Below are positions 23,760-33,595 of a DNA stretch of 64,000 nt, piece by piece. Under the pieces are notes generated by a model. The model searched no databases. It was not told where the DNA came from and saw only the letters and a program-made list of their open reading frames with translations. Made by a program: the position numbers and the translations under genes. Position 1 is the stretch's first letter. Each line of letters starts with the position of its first letter. This DNA comes from Rhodopseudomonas sp. AAP120 (GTDB lineage Bacteria; Pseudomonadota; Alphaproteobacteria; Rhizobiales; Xanthobacteraceae). The DNA is taken from NCBI RefSeq assembly GCF_001295845.1, contig NZ_LJIC01000015.1, positions 173,834 through 237,833 on the forward strand. Reading direction: 5' to 3'.

Positions 23760-26533
23760 GGCAGCGGCATTCCGTTGTTGAACGGATCGACCGCCGGCGG
23801 CGCGCCGCGCGCCCGGTTGCGTAGATCGAGCACGAACGGCCTGCCGGCGGCGGTCGCGGCGTATTGCGGCGCGTCGTCGTTGCGGTTCACCTGAACCAGA
23901 TAGCGGCCGTCTCCGAACGCCGTCAGCTTCGCCTGGGAGCGGACGTAGTCGGCGCCGATCGGCTTGCCGCCCGTGGTGCGCGCGTCGGCCAAGTCTGCGT
24001 CGGTCAGGCCCGTCAGCGTCGCGTCGAGATCGCGCTGGCTGGCGCCGCGCCACGGCGCCAGCACCGGCGCGCCGTTGTGCGCGAGCACGCCGCCGGTGAC
24101 GTCTTCGGCCGCCTGCTTAATGCGCGCCGAATTGATTGATCCGCTGGTATCGTTGGCCTGCGCGGAGAGGAACGCGTAGCGCGCGTCGATCGCGGCGCTC
24201 ATCGCTGCCAGCGGGCCTTCCGGATCGGTGCGCGCGGCGCGGTTGAACGCCGCGGCCGGCAGCAGCTCGTCCTTGCGCTTCTGCCACAGCAGCTTGTTGG
24301 CGCCGCTGTCCGGCACATAGCGATCGTCCGTCTTCTGCGCCTTGATGCCTTCGAGCAGGCTGGCGCCGAGCGTCGGATCGGCGGCGTGCAGCCCGGCCGC
24401 CAGCGTCAGCACCGGCATCGCCGATTTGTTGTCGTCGCCCGCCACCTGCCCGATGAAGGCGCGGAACGCCGGCGGCGGCAGCGAGGCGCCGGCAGTGCGC
24501 AGCAGCGCCGCCTTGTCATCGGCTGAGGCCGATGCCCAGCGATTGCGGAACGCCGCTTCCTCGGCCGGCTTGAGTACCTTGAACTCGCCCTGATAGTAGG
24601 CCTGCGCGGTCTGCGCATGGGCCGACCGCGCCACCAGCGACGCCGCGAAGGCCGGGTCGTCCGCCCGCGCCTGCGGATCGACCGTCACCGGCATGCCGAT
24701 CAGCTTGGCGCGCTCGGCGAGGCCGACAGGATCGTTCGAGGCCCGCTTCCCGACATCCGCCAGCGTCTCCTTGAGCACGCCGAGGCGGTCGATTTCGTCC
24801 TGCGTCACCGGGCGCGAGCGCTGGTCGGCCTCGATCCGCGCGACGGTGTCGGCGAGCTGGGCCGGCGGCATCCGGTAGCCGGCGTCACGCACCGGCGCCA
24901 TCCGCTCTTGAAACTGCGTCTTGGTCAGCCATTCGGCGGCCGAGCTGTCGCCGGCCTGCGCCGCCAGCGTGTTCCGGTGCAGCGCCGAGCCGTAGGCGAC
25001 CGGGTCCGGGGTCTGCCCCTGCCGGAACATTTCGCCGAAGTCGGCGGCATCGCGCGAGGACGCGGCGTCGGCCTTGTACATCTGCCGGCGCGCCGCATCT
25101 TCCTGCGCGACCGCGGCCCCGACGGCGCCGGACGCCTGGTAGCGCGCGCTCGGCGACAGGCCGGCGGCGTTCATCGGTGCGCCGAGCGTTGTGTAGAGCC
25201 GCCCGACATAGTCGCGGGTTTCCTTGTAGTCGATCACGCTGGCGAACTGCTCGGCGGTGAAATGCGGGCCGAACTTCTCGTTCGCCGCCTGCAGCCAGCG
25301 GTCGGCGTTGCCGGGGCCGGCATTGTAGGCCGCCGCCATCACCGGCACGTCGCCGGCATAGCGCCGTCCCATCTGCATCCAGTAGTCGCGGCCCAGCTCG
25401 ACCGACAAGCGGCTGCCGTTCTCGGTCAGCTTCGCGGTCAGCGCCGCATCGTCGAGCGCAGCCAGATCGTCGCGGCCACGGGCGCGCAGCAGATCGCGCG
25501 CGGTGCCCGGCATGATCTGGGCGAGGCCGGCGGCGCCCTTCGGGCTGATCGAGGCCGGATCGCCCGCGGTCTCGATCGCCAGAATGCCGCGATCGAAGAT
25601 CAGCGACATCTGCGCCGGGTTCTGGACTATGCCGACGGTCGCGATGGCGCCGGCGCCGTTGCCGGTCGCGGCCGATCGCGTCAGGTCGCGGGTGATCAGC
25701 CCGTCGCGCTGAGCATGGGCCTGTTCGATCAGTTGCTGACGCTGCACCGCGCCGAGCCCGGGGAATTGCTCGGGATCGGCCAGCGCCGCGGCGGCCCCGT
25801 CCGGGTTGCTCATGATCGCGCTGCGGGCGCGGACGTAGTCGATCGTCGAGGCCGCAGTCAGCTTGCGCTTGACGGCGTCGGCCTGACTGATCACGCCGGT
25901 AGCGGCGTTGCGGTCGATCTCTTCGTTGAGGTTCTTCAGATACGCTTGCTGCTCGACCGGCGAAGGCGCAATGGCGGCGAGCGTGGTATATTCGTCGGTT
26001 TTGACGTCGAGCCCGCTGCGCTGGGCATCGACCATCCGCGACAGCGACGTGCGGTCGACGGCTGATTGCGCCGTCAGGCCGACGCGGCGCATCTGAAGCT
26101 GCGTCTTGGCGCGGATCTCCGGATCGGTGATCTGTTCGAGCGCGTCGGTCTCGGCCTGCTGGCGATCCTGCGCGAAGCCGCTCGACGCATTGAGATAGTC
26201 TTGAGAGTTTTCCCATTTCTGCTGCGCGCTCTGCAGCCGCGTCAGGTAGTCGGTGTGCGCGTTGGCCGCGACAGCTTCATTCTTGGCATTCGTCAGCGCG
26301 ACAGAGAATGCCACCATCGCGCCGCCGGCCTGCTGCTCGGCACGGCCGAGCCCGGCCTGCGCCTCGCCGACCCGCGACAGCGCACCCGCTTCGCTCCCCA
26401 TCGCTGCGGCGAGCCGATCCGAAGACGCGGCGAGGATCTGGCCGCCGGGCTGATCCGGCAACGCCTGAAGACCCAGCGCGCGCGGCGGCGTCGCGGACGG
26501 CTCGCCCGTCGAGATATAGATCGGGACCACCAT
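23756..26533 (-). CDS. Internal virion protein with lytic transglycosylase domain
   Basis: 925 residues. A soluble-transglycosylase (SLT, family 1) domain occupies about 310-430, with catalytic Glu321 in GILAIETAGDP, then SPKGAAGLAQIMPGTA and AAYNAGPGNADRWL. Long helical regions lie on both sides. In T7-like virions such a protein (gp16) is ejected first and opens a hole in peptidoglycan for DNA passage. It is placed between the gp14-like protein and the ART-like protein, all in one leftward operon with overlapping ends. Confidence 0.8.
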   Translation of the reverse strand: MVVPIYISTGEPSATPPRALGLQALPDQPGGQILAASSDRLAAAMGSEAGALSRVGEAQAGLGRAEQQAGGAMVAFSVALTNAKNEAVAANAHTDYLTRLQSAQQKWENSQDYLNASSGFAQDRQQAETDALEQITDPEIRAKTQLQMRRVGLTAQSAVDRTSLSRMVDAQRSGLDVKTDEYTTLAAIAPSPVEQQAYLKNLNEEIDRNAATGVISQADAVKRKLTAASTIDYVRARSAIMSNPDGAAAALADPEQFPGLGAVQRQQLIEQAHAQRDGLITRDLTRSAATGNGAGAIATVGIVQNPAQMSLIFDRGILAIETAGDPASISPKGAAGLAQIMPGTARDLLRARGRDDLAALDDAALTAKLTENGSRLSVELGRDYWMQMGRRYAGDVPVMAAAYNAGPGNADRWLQAANEKFGPHFTAEQFASVIDYKETRDYVGRLYTTLGAPMNAAGLSPSARYQASGAVGAAVAQEDAARRQMYKADAASSRDAADFGEMFRQGQTPDPVAYGSALHRNTLAAQAGDSSAAEWLTKTQFQERMAPVRDAGYRMPPAQLADTVARIEADQRSRPVTQDEIDRLGVLKETLADVGKRASNDPVGLAERAKLIGMPVTVDPQARADDPAFAASLVARSAHAQTAQAYYQGEFKVLKPAEEAAFRNRWASASADDKAALLRTAGASLPPPAFRAFIGQVAGDDNKSAMPVLTLAAGLHAADPTLGASLLEGIKAQKTDDRYVPDSGANKLLWQKRKDELLPAAAFNRAARTDPEGPLAAMSAAIDARYAFLSAQANDTSGSINSARIKQAAEDVTGGVLAHNGAPVLAPWRGASQRDLDATLTGLTDADLADARTTGGKPIGADYVRSQAKLTAFGDGRYLVQVNRNDDAPQYAATAAGRPFVLDLRNRARGAPPAVDPFNNGMPLP

Positions 26534-27306
26534 CAGTACACTCCTCCAAGCCCGCCGCCGGTGCCGCCCGAGGTGCCGTACCAGCCGCTTCCGAACGAGC
26601 CAGAGGAGAACGATCCCTTGGCGGATTGCAGCCCTTTCCAGATGCCGGTCGCCCCCGTCACCAGCTCAGACATTGCCGATATCTGTGCGGCCTCCCCTTC
26701 CAGCGCCGCAGCGCGGATCGAAAACACACCGGCCTCGCCAGCATCGATGCCCGCAGTGAGATACTGGTTCGCCCGCATCAGCGCCGTCAGCTTGGCGCTG
26801 CGCATCCCGGCTTCGTTGGCGGCGATCGACGCCGTGGTTATCATGCTGTCGGCGGCGTCTTTGTGGGCGTTGGCGCGGATTAGCCGCGCGTCGACCTCCC
26901 CCTGCGCGGCGGTGAAACCGGCGAGCAGTAGTGGCGATCCGGTCGAGACGTCGATATTGCGGGCGCCGAGCCCGGCCTTCTGTTTCGCTTCAACACGCGC
27001 CAGCTTGTCGCGGAAGTTGTTTTCGTCGAAAACGCCCTTGGCATAGATCGTATCAGTCGCGAGGCGCGACAGGTCGACCTGCCGGGCGAGTAGATCGGCA
27101 TTGATGCCGGCCTGCTCCGCCCGCACCGTCTCGGCGTCCGCCGACATCGCCGCCGAGCGCATCTGCCGACCGGCGGCGAAGTCGGCCGCCTGTCCCTTTA
27201 GCTCCGCTGCCGCTACCTGCGTCTGCCGGCCCTGATAGGCGGTCGCGGCGCCGAACACCTGCGATCCGATGCCGGCAGCGCTAGCGAGTGAGGAGACGTC
27301 GCACAC
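26533..27306 (-). CDS. Small internal core-like virion protein
   Basis: 257 residues from GTG 27306 behind GGAGGATT, two bases after the upstream stop. It is Ala-rich and helical (QVAAAELKGQAADFAAGRQM and similar), ending in a Gly/Ser/Tyr-rich tail (GGTGGGLGGVY). Size, composition and place match the smallest internal core protein (gp14 type) of T7-like phages. The Cys-Asp start (VCDVSSL) recalls the MCDP start of the product encoded at 35220. Confidence 0.6.
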   Translation of the reverse strand: MCDVSSLASAAGIGSQVFGAATAYQGRQTQVAAAELKGQAADFAAGRQMRSAAMSADAETVRAEQAGINADLLARQVDLSRLATDTIYAKGVFDENNFRDKLARVEAKQKAGLGARNIDVSTGSPLLLAGFTAAQGEVDARLIRANAHKDAADSMITTASIAANEAGMRSAKLTALMRANQYLTAGIDAGEAGVFSIRAAALEGEAAQISAMSELVTGATGIWKGLQSAKGSFSSGSFGSGWYGTSGGTGGGLGGVY

Positions 27307-27308
27307 GG

Positions 27309-29495
27309 CTAATCCTCCATCACCGACAGGTCGGGCGACAGGCCGAGCAGCGTGAACGGCAGCGCGTTGTCGCAAACCAGTTCGAGTGTCGCCTCCGGCC
27401 GGATTGGAGCCCGCATGGTGACACGCTTGCCGCCACTGAACAGCGACAGCGGCGCCCCGTAGTCGAGCGAGCCGGTTTCGAAGATCGGCTCGGGCTCACC
27501 GTCGTTGCACGAAACCGTACCGCCGGCGCTGTTGAGCACGTGTACCAGCGCGTGAGACGACCGCTTCATCTGGCCCCGGCTCGATCCGGCCGACGTCTTC
27601 AGGTCCTGCGGCAGAAGCCGCGCGCGAGCTACGATCGGCAGGCCAACCACAATATCGGAGGCCTCGCGTTCCAACGTGATGCCGCCAGCCCGCACTACGC
27701 GGCTGGCCTGCTGCGCGCCGTCGGCAAATACGGTTACGGTCTGGCCTTCGAGGTGATCGAGCCCGAGCAAGCTGACCGCCGGAACCCCGCTATAGGCAAC
27801 GGCGCTGTCAACGAAACGCGCGCCTTCTGCTGTCGGAATATCCTGATCTCGCGGGTCGAAGAAATCGGCCAGGCGCTCGATGTAGCGCCGCGTCCGGCCG
27901 TTGATCGTCCGTCGGACGCTCAGATAAACGTCGCTCCTGGCCTCGTCCGAGGTCGGCACAGACATCAGCGCTTCGACATAGCCGTTTCGCATCGGGTGAC
28001 GGTGCCACCCCACCACTTCATCCGATGGCAGCAAGGTGACGGCGATCAGCTTGCCGTCCTCGCAGCCGATCCACAGTACGCGGTGAGGGTCGCGCTGATA
28101 GGCCAGCGCCCGCGCGCGGCCGCGGAGGATGTGGCGCGCCGTCTTGGTTAGTTCCGACAGCGACAACGTCTCGCCGAGCTTGTCCAGACGCGCGAGGTGC
28201 AGCCGGCGGCGTGACCGGCCGATAAACACAACGCCTTCCGGAGTGATGACCGGAATGTGCGGCGCCGAACCCTCGGCGGTTTCCGGCGACGGCCGCACAG
28301 TGTCGATCGTCAGCGGATCGGTTAGGTTGGAGCCTCGCACGATCCACTCGCCGTCGCGGGTGCCAAGCACCAGCGCACCCATGAACGCCGCCCACACGAT
28401 CTCGACGCTGGCCCCATCCGGAGAGGTAATGGCGAAGTGCAATGCGCTGTCATCGGAGCCGGGCATTTCCTGCATCGAATTGAACGCCTGCGGCTGCGAC
28501 AGCCATAACTCGTCGTTGCGGATGTGCAGCAGACGGGTGTTGTTAGCGCGAACGATCTTCGGGTAGCCGTCGATCTCGTTCCAAGCACCGCGCCACCAGC
28601 GAAACGTCGGCTTGTTGTAAACGCTGGCCGGCACATAATTCAGCACAGTCGCGGACACAGACGTCGGACTGGTGTAGCCGGTGATCCGCACCAGCCCGTA
28701 GCCGGAATGCAGGTAGCGCCACGTCACCTTGTCGGACCCGGCGGACACATCTCCCTCGGTATGCACCGGAGCATTGATGCCGGCCGACGCCGCGTTGAGC
28801 GCTTGGTAGACGTTGCCGGCGTTGCGCCGGATCACATTGATCGGAACGCTCTCATTGGCGTTCCAAAGCGGCGTCATCGACAGGTCACTTTCGTCGAGAC
28901 GCCAGATCAGTCCAACATCCTCTGGCCGGAACCGCGCATCATTGGCCGTCAGCGTCACATTGCCGACGACGTAGGATGACTGCACCGTTTTGGACTGATC
29001 GATATTCTGATCCGCCACCGGGCCGCCGTCCGGGTCGTAGCGCGAGATCGTCCAATCGAGATGAGCCCGCCGCGTGAGCAGCATCGGCGGATAGCCATCG
29101 CAGTCGAGATAGATCACATTGCCATAGGAAGCATAACGCAGGCTGGCGAGATCGTCCGACAGATATGGGATTTCCAGCTCGTAGGGATCGGCGACCGACG
29201 GCACCACGCCGCCATTGTAGACGATCCGCATCACCCCGCCGTTGAACACCAGCATGTAGCTGTCGGCGCCGGAATATCGGAACGGCACGAAGGCGCACAG
29301 CTCATCCTCCGCCTTGTGGGGGATGACGAAAGACGTTCCAGGCCGCCGCGTGATGCCGCCTTCCAACAGTGTGATGAAATTCTCGCAAGCCGCCAGCCCG
29401 GTCTGGTGCTTTGCCAGATCCGGTCGCTCGCGTAGTTCCGGCGAGATTTCGCCGGAGACGAAGGTGTTGCGCTCGACCAGGCCGGAAGCCTTCAT
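27309..29495 (-). CDS. Tubular tail protein B (gp12-like nozzle)
   Basis: 728 residues. The start was chosen at ATG 29495, which overlaps the stop of the tubular tail protein A gene. The N-terminal motif NFITLLEGGITRRPGTSFV is characteristic of the nozzle protein of podoviruses, and the rest is beta-rich. It would extend the short tail and carry the fibres. Confidence 0.75.
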   Translation of the reverse strand: MKASGLVERNTFVSGEISPELRERPDLAKHQTGLAACENFITLLEGGITRRPGTSFVIPHKAEDELCAFVPFRYSGADSYMLVFNGGVMRIVYNGGVVPSVADPYELEIPYLSDDLASLRYASYGNVIYLDCDGYPPMLLTRRAHLDWTISRYDPDGGPVADQNIDQSKTVQSSYVVGNVTLTANDARFRPEDVGLIWRLDESDLSMTPLWNANESVPINVIRRNAGNVYQALNAASAGINAPVHTEGDVSAGSDKVTWRYLHSGYGLVRITGYTSPTSVSATVLNYVPASVYNKPTFRWWRGAWNEIDGYPKIVRANNTRLLHIRNDELWLSQPQAFNSMQEMPGSDDSALHFAITSPDGASVEIVWAAFMGALVLGTRDGEWIVRGSNLTDPLTIDTVRPSPETAEGSAPHIPVITPEGVVFIGRSRRRLHLARLDKLGETLSLSELTKTARHILRGRARALAYQRDPHRVLWIGCEDGKLIAVTLLPSDEVVGWHRHPMRNGYVEALMSVPTSDEARSDVYLSVRRTINGRTRRYIERLADFFDPRDQDIPTAEGARFVDSAVAYSGVPAVSLLGLDHLEGQTVTVFADGAQQASRVVRAGGITLEREASDIVVGLPIVARARLLPQDLKTSAGSSRGQMKRSSHALVHVLNSAGGTVSCNDGEPEPIFETGSLDYGAPLSLFSGGKRVTMRAPIRPEATLELVCDNALPFTLLGLSPDLSVMED

Positions 29496-30118
29496 CGGCC
29501 CCACCCGCGAACGAAGCGCGCCCTGATCCACGAGACGTCGCGCGAGATCGTCGATCCGGCTTTCTCGCGAGCATTGCGCCGCTGCGCGCCACCAACCTTG
29601 ACGTCGCCGCGGGCGTCGAGCTGGGACGCAAGCGAGAAGCTGCGTGCCAGCGGCGCCGCGATTTTAGCTGCCAGCTTCAACGCGAAGGCGGTGCAGAATT
29701 CAGCATCCCACAGCGACACGTTCGTAACGCGGCGGGTATAGCAGACCAACGGCTCGGCCGAATTGCACACCAGAACTTGCGCCTCGATCTCGCTGGAGCC
29801 CGGCCGATACGAGCTTTCCAGCTCCCATTCGTCGGCGCCGAGATCCTTGACGAAGCGCACTGCGACGCAGTCGGCCGGGAGCGGAAAGCGGTTCTTGAGC
29901 GGGCCTTCGGACGGCACCGGGTCCTGCGACGGCCGCACCCACGCCTTGGCGAAATTCCACCAGTGCTCGCGCAGCACGTCGTCGCGGACGGAGCCAAAAT
30001 GAATGCGGCAGGTGACGGCGCGGGCCGAGCCGTCGTCGAGGCTGGAAATCGGGTCCTCGCCGATATGATCGAGCGCGATCGAGGCGATGTCGGCTTCGGT
30101 GCGGGCGCGGTCGCTCAT
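29492..30118 (-). CDS. Tubular tail protein A (gp11-like)
   Basis: 208 residues. The sequence ASIALDHIGEDPISSLDD...CRIHFGSVRDDVLREHWWNFA follows the gatekeeper pattern, and FALKLAAKIAAPL appears near the C-terminus. It connects the portal ring to the nozzle, and its gene precedes the nozzle gene with ATGA overlap. Confidence 0.8.
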   Translation of the reverse strand: MSDRARTEADIASIALDHIGEDPISSLDDGSARAVTCRIHFGSVRDDVLREHWWNFAKAWVRPSQDPVPSEGPLKNRFPLPADCVAVRFVKDLGADEWELESSYRPGSSEIEAQVLVCNSAEPLVCYTRRVTNVSLWDAEFCTAFALKLAAKIAAPLARSFSLASQLDARGDVKVGGAQRRNAREKAGSTISRDVSWIRARFVRGWGR

Positions 30119-30140
30119 GGCAGGGTCCGGTCAGAGGGAT

Positions 30141-30171
30141 GGCGGCCCCGGCGCAATTTCCGGGGACCGCC
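30141..30171 (-). terminator. GC hairpin between structural genes
   Basis: GGCGGCCCCGG pairs with CCGGGGACCGCC (one bulged A) across AT-rich CGCAATTT. It lies between the decoration-like gene and tubular tail protein A. No T-run follows on the minus strand, so it may slow or process the late transcript instead of ending it. Confidence 0.4.
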
Positions 30172-30205
30172 GGACGCAACGCAGCTCACGCCGCGGCGCG
30201 GTTCT

Positions 30206-30685
30206 TCACTTCGCGTAGTTGATCTCGAATTCGATGGTGCCGGCGCCGCTGGTGTCGGCGCCGGTCGTGCCGATGATGTCGAGCATGCCGCCCGGATCGG
30301 CGCTGTAGCCGGCGAGCTGCCAGGCGAACTTGCCGATGTCGCCGGCCGTCAGCGCCGCGAGCGGGTCCTTCGAGGCGGCCGAAGCGATATCGACCGCGCT
30401 CATCAGCGCCGCACCCTTGCTGTTCACCACGGCACCGTTCTTGCCAAACCCCAGCGAGAACGAGGTAAGGCCGGCGACGCCCCATGTTTTGAGGGTCGAC
30501 GAGCGCAGCAGCCGCGCATTCGACGGCACCTGGCCGACGAACAGCGTCGTGGTCGAGCTGTCGCCGCTGGCGAAGATGAACTTCGAGTAGATGTTCTTGA
30601 CGGTCGCTTCCGCCTTGATGGCGTTGACCGCGAGCACCGACGACGGGTCCTTGTAGCCGTCGCCATAGTACGTCTTGACAGCCAT
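30206..30685 (-). CDS. Probable head decoration/structural protein
   Basis: 159 residues from ATG 30685 with GGAGA upstream. The protein is compact and small-residue-rich (VAGLTSFSLGFGKNGAVV, TGADTSGAGTIEFEINYAK), like capsid accessory or decoration proteins. It lies directly downstream of the major capsid gene with hairpins on both sides, hinting at separate dosage. No family recognised. Confidence 0.55.
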   Translation of the reverse strand: MAVKTYYGDGYKDPSSVLAVNAIKAEATVKNIYSKFIFASGDSSTTTLFVGQVPSNARLLRSSTLKTWGVAGLTSFSLGFGKNGAVVNSKGAALMSAVDIASAASKDPLAALTAGDIGKFAWQLAGYSADPGGMLDIIGTTGADTSGAGTIEFEINYAK

Positions 30686-30720
30686 GCTGTGTCTCCATTG
30701 GCTTGATCCGGGGGCGGACA

Positions 30721-30741
30721 CCGCCCGCGCGAAGCGGGCGG
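30721..30741 (-). terminator. Hairpin just downstream of capsid gene
   Basis: CCGCCCGC, GCGAA loop, GCGGGCGG; it starts eight bases past the capsid stop. No T-run follows. T7 also has its main late terminator just after the capsid gene, so a partial terminator here is plausible. Confidence 0.45.
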
Positions 30742-30748
30742 CGCCGTG

Positions 30749-31639
30749 CTACTTCTTGGTGACGATCTTCACGACCTTGGCGTCTTCCGACCGGGTCGCC
30801 CCGAGCCAGCGCTCCATGTAGATCTGCGGCCGGAACTTCTTGCCGACAGCCGGCCCGATGTTGATATCGAGCGGCGAGAACTCACCCCAGTGCATGCCGG
30901 ACTTGCAGTACAGCGCCGAGGTGTAGTGCGTGCTGTCGTAGTCCGGCATGTTCTCGGTCGGGATGATCTTGACGTTGAGGATTTCCCGGACCTGCTTCTC
31001 TTCGAGCACCGCCTTGGAGCGGTAATCTTTGTTGACGTAGGTGATGTCGTTGTACAGATCTTCGATTTGCTGCGCGTTCATCGGCGCGAACAGTTGTTCG
31101 GTGTCGATGTCGACGTCGGCGGCCTGCAACAGGCGGATGCCGCGTACCAGCTTCTTGACGTTCATGCCGGTGTCGGTTGCGCCGTCGGACGAGCCGACTT
31201 CCTTCGCGACCGTCGAACCCGCCCACGCGGCGGTAGCACCGCCGTCCGCGCCGATCACCCGCGGGCCGAACAGCGCCGGGATGTAGATCGCCTTGTCGGG
31301 ACCACGCTTCATCGCCGCGCCGGCGGACTGGACATATTCGCTCTGGTAGTCCGTGAGCGCCTTGATCCAGTCTTCCTTCTCGATGATCTTGCCCCACTCG
31401 GTCTGGCGGGGGCGGATCCACACCGGCTCGGTCTGGTTGTCGATGTTCGGGGTGTCGCCGCCGCGAGCGCCGTCGACGATGATGTCGGTCTTGCCGATCA
31501 GATCGAGGAGCTGCATCTGCCGGCCCTTGAGGCCGGGGCGATAGGTGAAGGTGTCCTCGAAACGGCTGTCGGTCTGCTGCACCACGAGCGCGACGTTGGC
31601 CGCGTAAGTGAGCTTATATTCGTCAGTGATCGGACCCAT
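30749..31639 (-). CDS. Major capsid protein
   Basis: 296 residues from ATG 31639 with GGAGATGAG upstream. It follows the scaffold gene, is soluble and mixed alpha/beta, and contains KIIEKEDWIKALTDYQSEYV in the position of a capsid spine helix. The size and HK97-like layout fit a podovirus coat protein. Identification rests on gene order and general style more than on a signature. Confidence 0.7.
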   Translation of the reverse strand: MGPITDEYKLTYAANVALVVQQTDSRFEDTFTYRPGLKGRQMQLLDLIGKTDIIVDGARGGDTPNIDNQTEPVWIRPRQTEWGKIIEKEDWIKALTDYQSEYVQSAGAAMKRGPDKAIYIPALFGPRVIGADGGATAAWAGSTVAKEVGSSDGATDTGMNVKKLVRGIRLLQAADVDIDTEQLFAPMNAQQIEDLYNDITYVNKDYRSKAVLEEKQVREILNVKIIPTENMPDYDSTHYTSALYCKSGMHWGEFSPLDINIGPAVGKKFRPQIYMERWLGATRSEDAKVVKIVTKK

Positions 31640-31883
31640 GGGTCTCATCTCCGGTCGAAACAACGGGACGGGTTTGTTTCGGCCAGGACGCGGCTGAAGG
31701 ATCAGCGGGCCTGCCTATCGTTTTGCGCCTGCGATCGGCGACGGGACTTTCCCGCCAGCAGCCGGGCTCGCCGGGGAGAAGCGAGACGCGGGCTCAAGCG
31801 GCGGCCGGTGCGGCCGCCCTCCCCCTGACACGACGCAACGCTAAGCGAGCGCCGCGCCCGTCAACCGGGCGCGGCGGAGGAAA
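31640..31883. other. Capsid leader region
   Basis: A 244-base gap with no gene. It holds a GGCGGCC/GGCCGCC hairpin at 31800-31818 without T-run. A promoter for high capsid expression (minus strand) would be expected here, but no clear -35/-10 pair is seen. Confidence 0.3.
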
Positions 31884-32405
31884 TCAGGCGAATTCGATGT
31901 AGTCGGACGGGTCCATCCGCGGCGTCGCCCTGATGATCTCGACCAGCCGGCCGTCGGCGAACCGCAGCAGCCAGTCGCGACCGAGCACCCGGAACACCGC
32001 ATCCGGAACGTCGTGCTCCTGCTCGTTCAGCGGATGCTCCGGCGGGATCGCCATCCAGCCGTGCTGGCGCGCCTCGTAGGGCACCGCCCGATGGACCGCC
32101 TCGCTCAGCGAGCGAACACGCTCCTTGGCGAACGCCTGCGCGTCCTCCGGGCCGCGCCGCGCGATGCGGGCCTCGCGCGCCTTGCGGCGCTTGTCGGCCG
32201 CGGCCTGCGCGGCGGCGGCGCGCTCGGCTTCCTGCTTCGCCACCAGCTCGCGCGCCTTCGCCTCAATCCGGGCTTCTTCTTCAGCGGCCTTCAACTTGGC
32301 GGCTTCTTCCTCCGCGGCCTTCAGCTTCGCAGCTTCTTCCTCCGCGGCCTTCAACTTGGCGGCGGCGTCCGGGTCGGGGGTCTGGTTCGTGTCGTCGACC
32401 ATCAT
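31884..32405 (-). CDS. Coiled-coil virion or assembly protein with decapeptide repeats
   Basis: 173 residues. AAKLKAAEEE is repeated three times near the N-terminus (about 15-45), encoded by a 30-base tandem repeat (around 32275-32360), then a long charged helix leads to a small C-terminal domain (QHGWMAIPPEHPLNEQEHD, DWLLRFADG). It lies between scaffold and capsid, so an assembly role is likely. The tandem repeat could expand or contract. Confidence 0.6.
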   Translation of the reverse strand: MMVDDTNQTPDPDAAAKLKAAEEEAAKLKAAEEEAAKLKAAEEEARIEAKARELVAKQEAERAAAAQAAADKRRKAREARIARRGPEDAQAFAKERVRSLSEAVHRAVPYEARQHGWMAIPPEHPLNEQEHDVPDAVFRVLGRDWLLRFADGRLVEIIRATPRMDPSDYIEFA

Positions 32406-32417
32406 CGGTCTCCCTTG

Positions 32418-33296
32418 CTACCCGGCATTGCCGGCTTCGAGCTTGATCAGGCGCTGGCGCTTGGCCGTGTAGTCGGCGTGCAGCGGGTCGCGCGGGTTGT
32501 TGAGGACCTTGATGAATTCGGGGTCCTTCTCCAGCGCCAGGCGTTCGAGCCGCGCCTCGCCGGGCGTCATCGCCGAGCGACCGCCTTCGGCGCCGTCGCC
32601 GACCAGCGGCGCTTCGCCCATCCGCTTGCCGAGGCCGTGGAACAGCTTCAGCAGCTCGACCGAGCCGCCCTTGCCGTCGGGACCCGCCAGCGCCTTTTCC
32701 AGCGCCGTCGATGCGGCTTCGGACAGGCCGACGCCGCGCGCCGCGCGCTTCGCCAGTTCGAGGTTGGTATCGTAGGAACTACCCCATTCACTGCGCAGCG
32801 CTTCGCTCGCAGCCTTGGCGGCGGCTTCCTGTTCGGTCCGCGCCTGCGCCTCGGCATCGGCGATGCGCTGGCTCATCATCTGCGCCACGCCGTTGTAGAT
32901 GCCGTTCGCGGCCGACAGCGGAACGCGGTGCTCGTGCGCCAGCTTCTTGAAGCCGTCGAGCAGCGTCGGGTCGGCGTTGAAGTTCTTCAGCTCCTTCGAC
33001 GGCTCGACCTTGTAGTCCTCGACCTTCTCGGTCCAGCCGAGTTCGGACCAGCCCTTCCAGCCCGACAAGTTGGCCGGGTCCGGCTTCTCGATCACGTTGC
33101 GCGAGCGCGCCATCGCCTCGGCTTCTGCGCCGTATTTCAGCGCGGCGTTGAGATCGGTGAAGTTGTGGCCCTTGGCGAACAGCGCCGCCTCGTCGGACAG
33201 GCCGAGTTCGGGCTTGGCGTACCACGCCACGTCGCCGCCGGCGGGCGGAGACGTCTCGCCGCCGGTCGGCGGTGGATTGTTCGGTTCGTCGGTCAT
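32418..33296 (-). CDS. Scaffold-like protein
   Basis: 292 residues, acidic and helical, with a Pro-rich N-terminus (NNPPPTGGETSPPAGG), a middle LDGFKKLAHEHRVPLSAANG and a basic end (YTAKRQRLIKLE), the charge layout of head scaffolds. It stands between portal and capsid. Its start overlaps the stop of the small upstream gene. Confidence 0.65.
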   Translation of the reverse strand: MTDEPNNPPPTGGETSPPAGGDVAWYAKPELGLSDEAALFAKGHNFTDLNAALKYGAEAEAMARSRNVIEKPDPANLSGWKGWSELGWTEKVEDYKVEPSKELKNFNADPTLLDGFKKLAHEHRVPLSAANGIYNGVAQMMSQRIADAEAQARTEQEAAAKAASEALRSEWGSSYDTNLELAKRAARGVGLSEAASTALEKALAGPDGKGGSVELLKLFHGLGKRMGEAPLVGDGAEGGRSAMTPGEARLERLALEKDPEFIKVLNNPRDPLHADYTAKRQRLIKLEAGNAG

Positions 33297-33595
33297 CGCG
33301 TAGTCCTCTCGCTGGTGGTGGGTGCAGCCTTTTCAAGCAGCGCGTAGATCTTCTCGAATGGAACGTTGGCCTGTTCGATCAGCTCGATCGCGAGCTGGCG
33401 CCGGCCCTCGTTGATGCCGTCGCCGAACACGTCGCCAGGGATGCGGGCGGGCTGGCTGTAGACGCCGCCGCGCAGCGCGATATCCGCGAGGACGTGCGTC
33501 AGCTCGCCAACCGCCGACCATTCGCGCAGGACGGAGAGACGGCCAGCCGCTCGCGGCCAGCGTTGCGCCATCAGGCGGATCAGCGCGTCCCTCAT
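33293..33595 (-). CDS. Small phage protein between portal and scaffold
   Basis: 100 residues, overlapping both neighbours by ATGA. The C-terminal part (GINEGRRQLAIELIEQANV) resembles the short Bbp19-like proteins found at this place in podovirus genomes, but the match is weak. Function unknown. Confidence 0.55.
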   Translation of the reverse strand: MRDALIRLMAQRWPRAAGRLSVLREWSAVGELTHVLADIALRGGVYSQPARIPGDVFGDGINEGRRQLAIELIEQANVPFEKIYALLEKAAPTTSERTTR

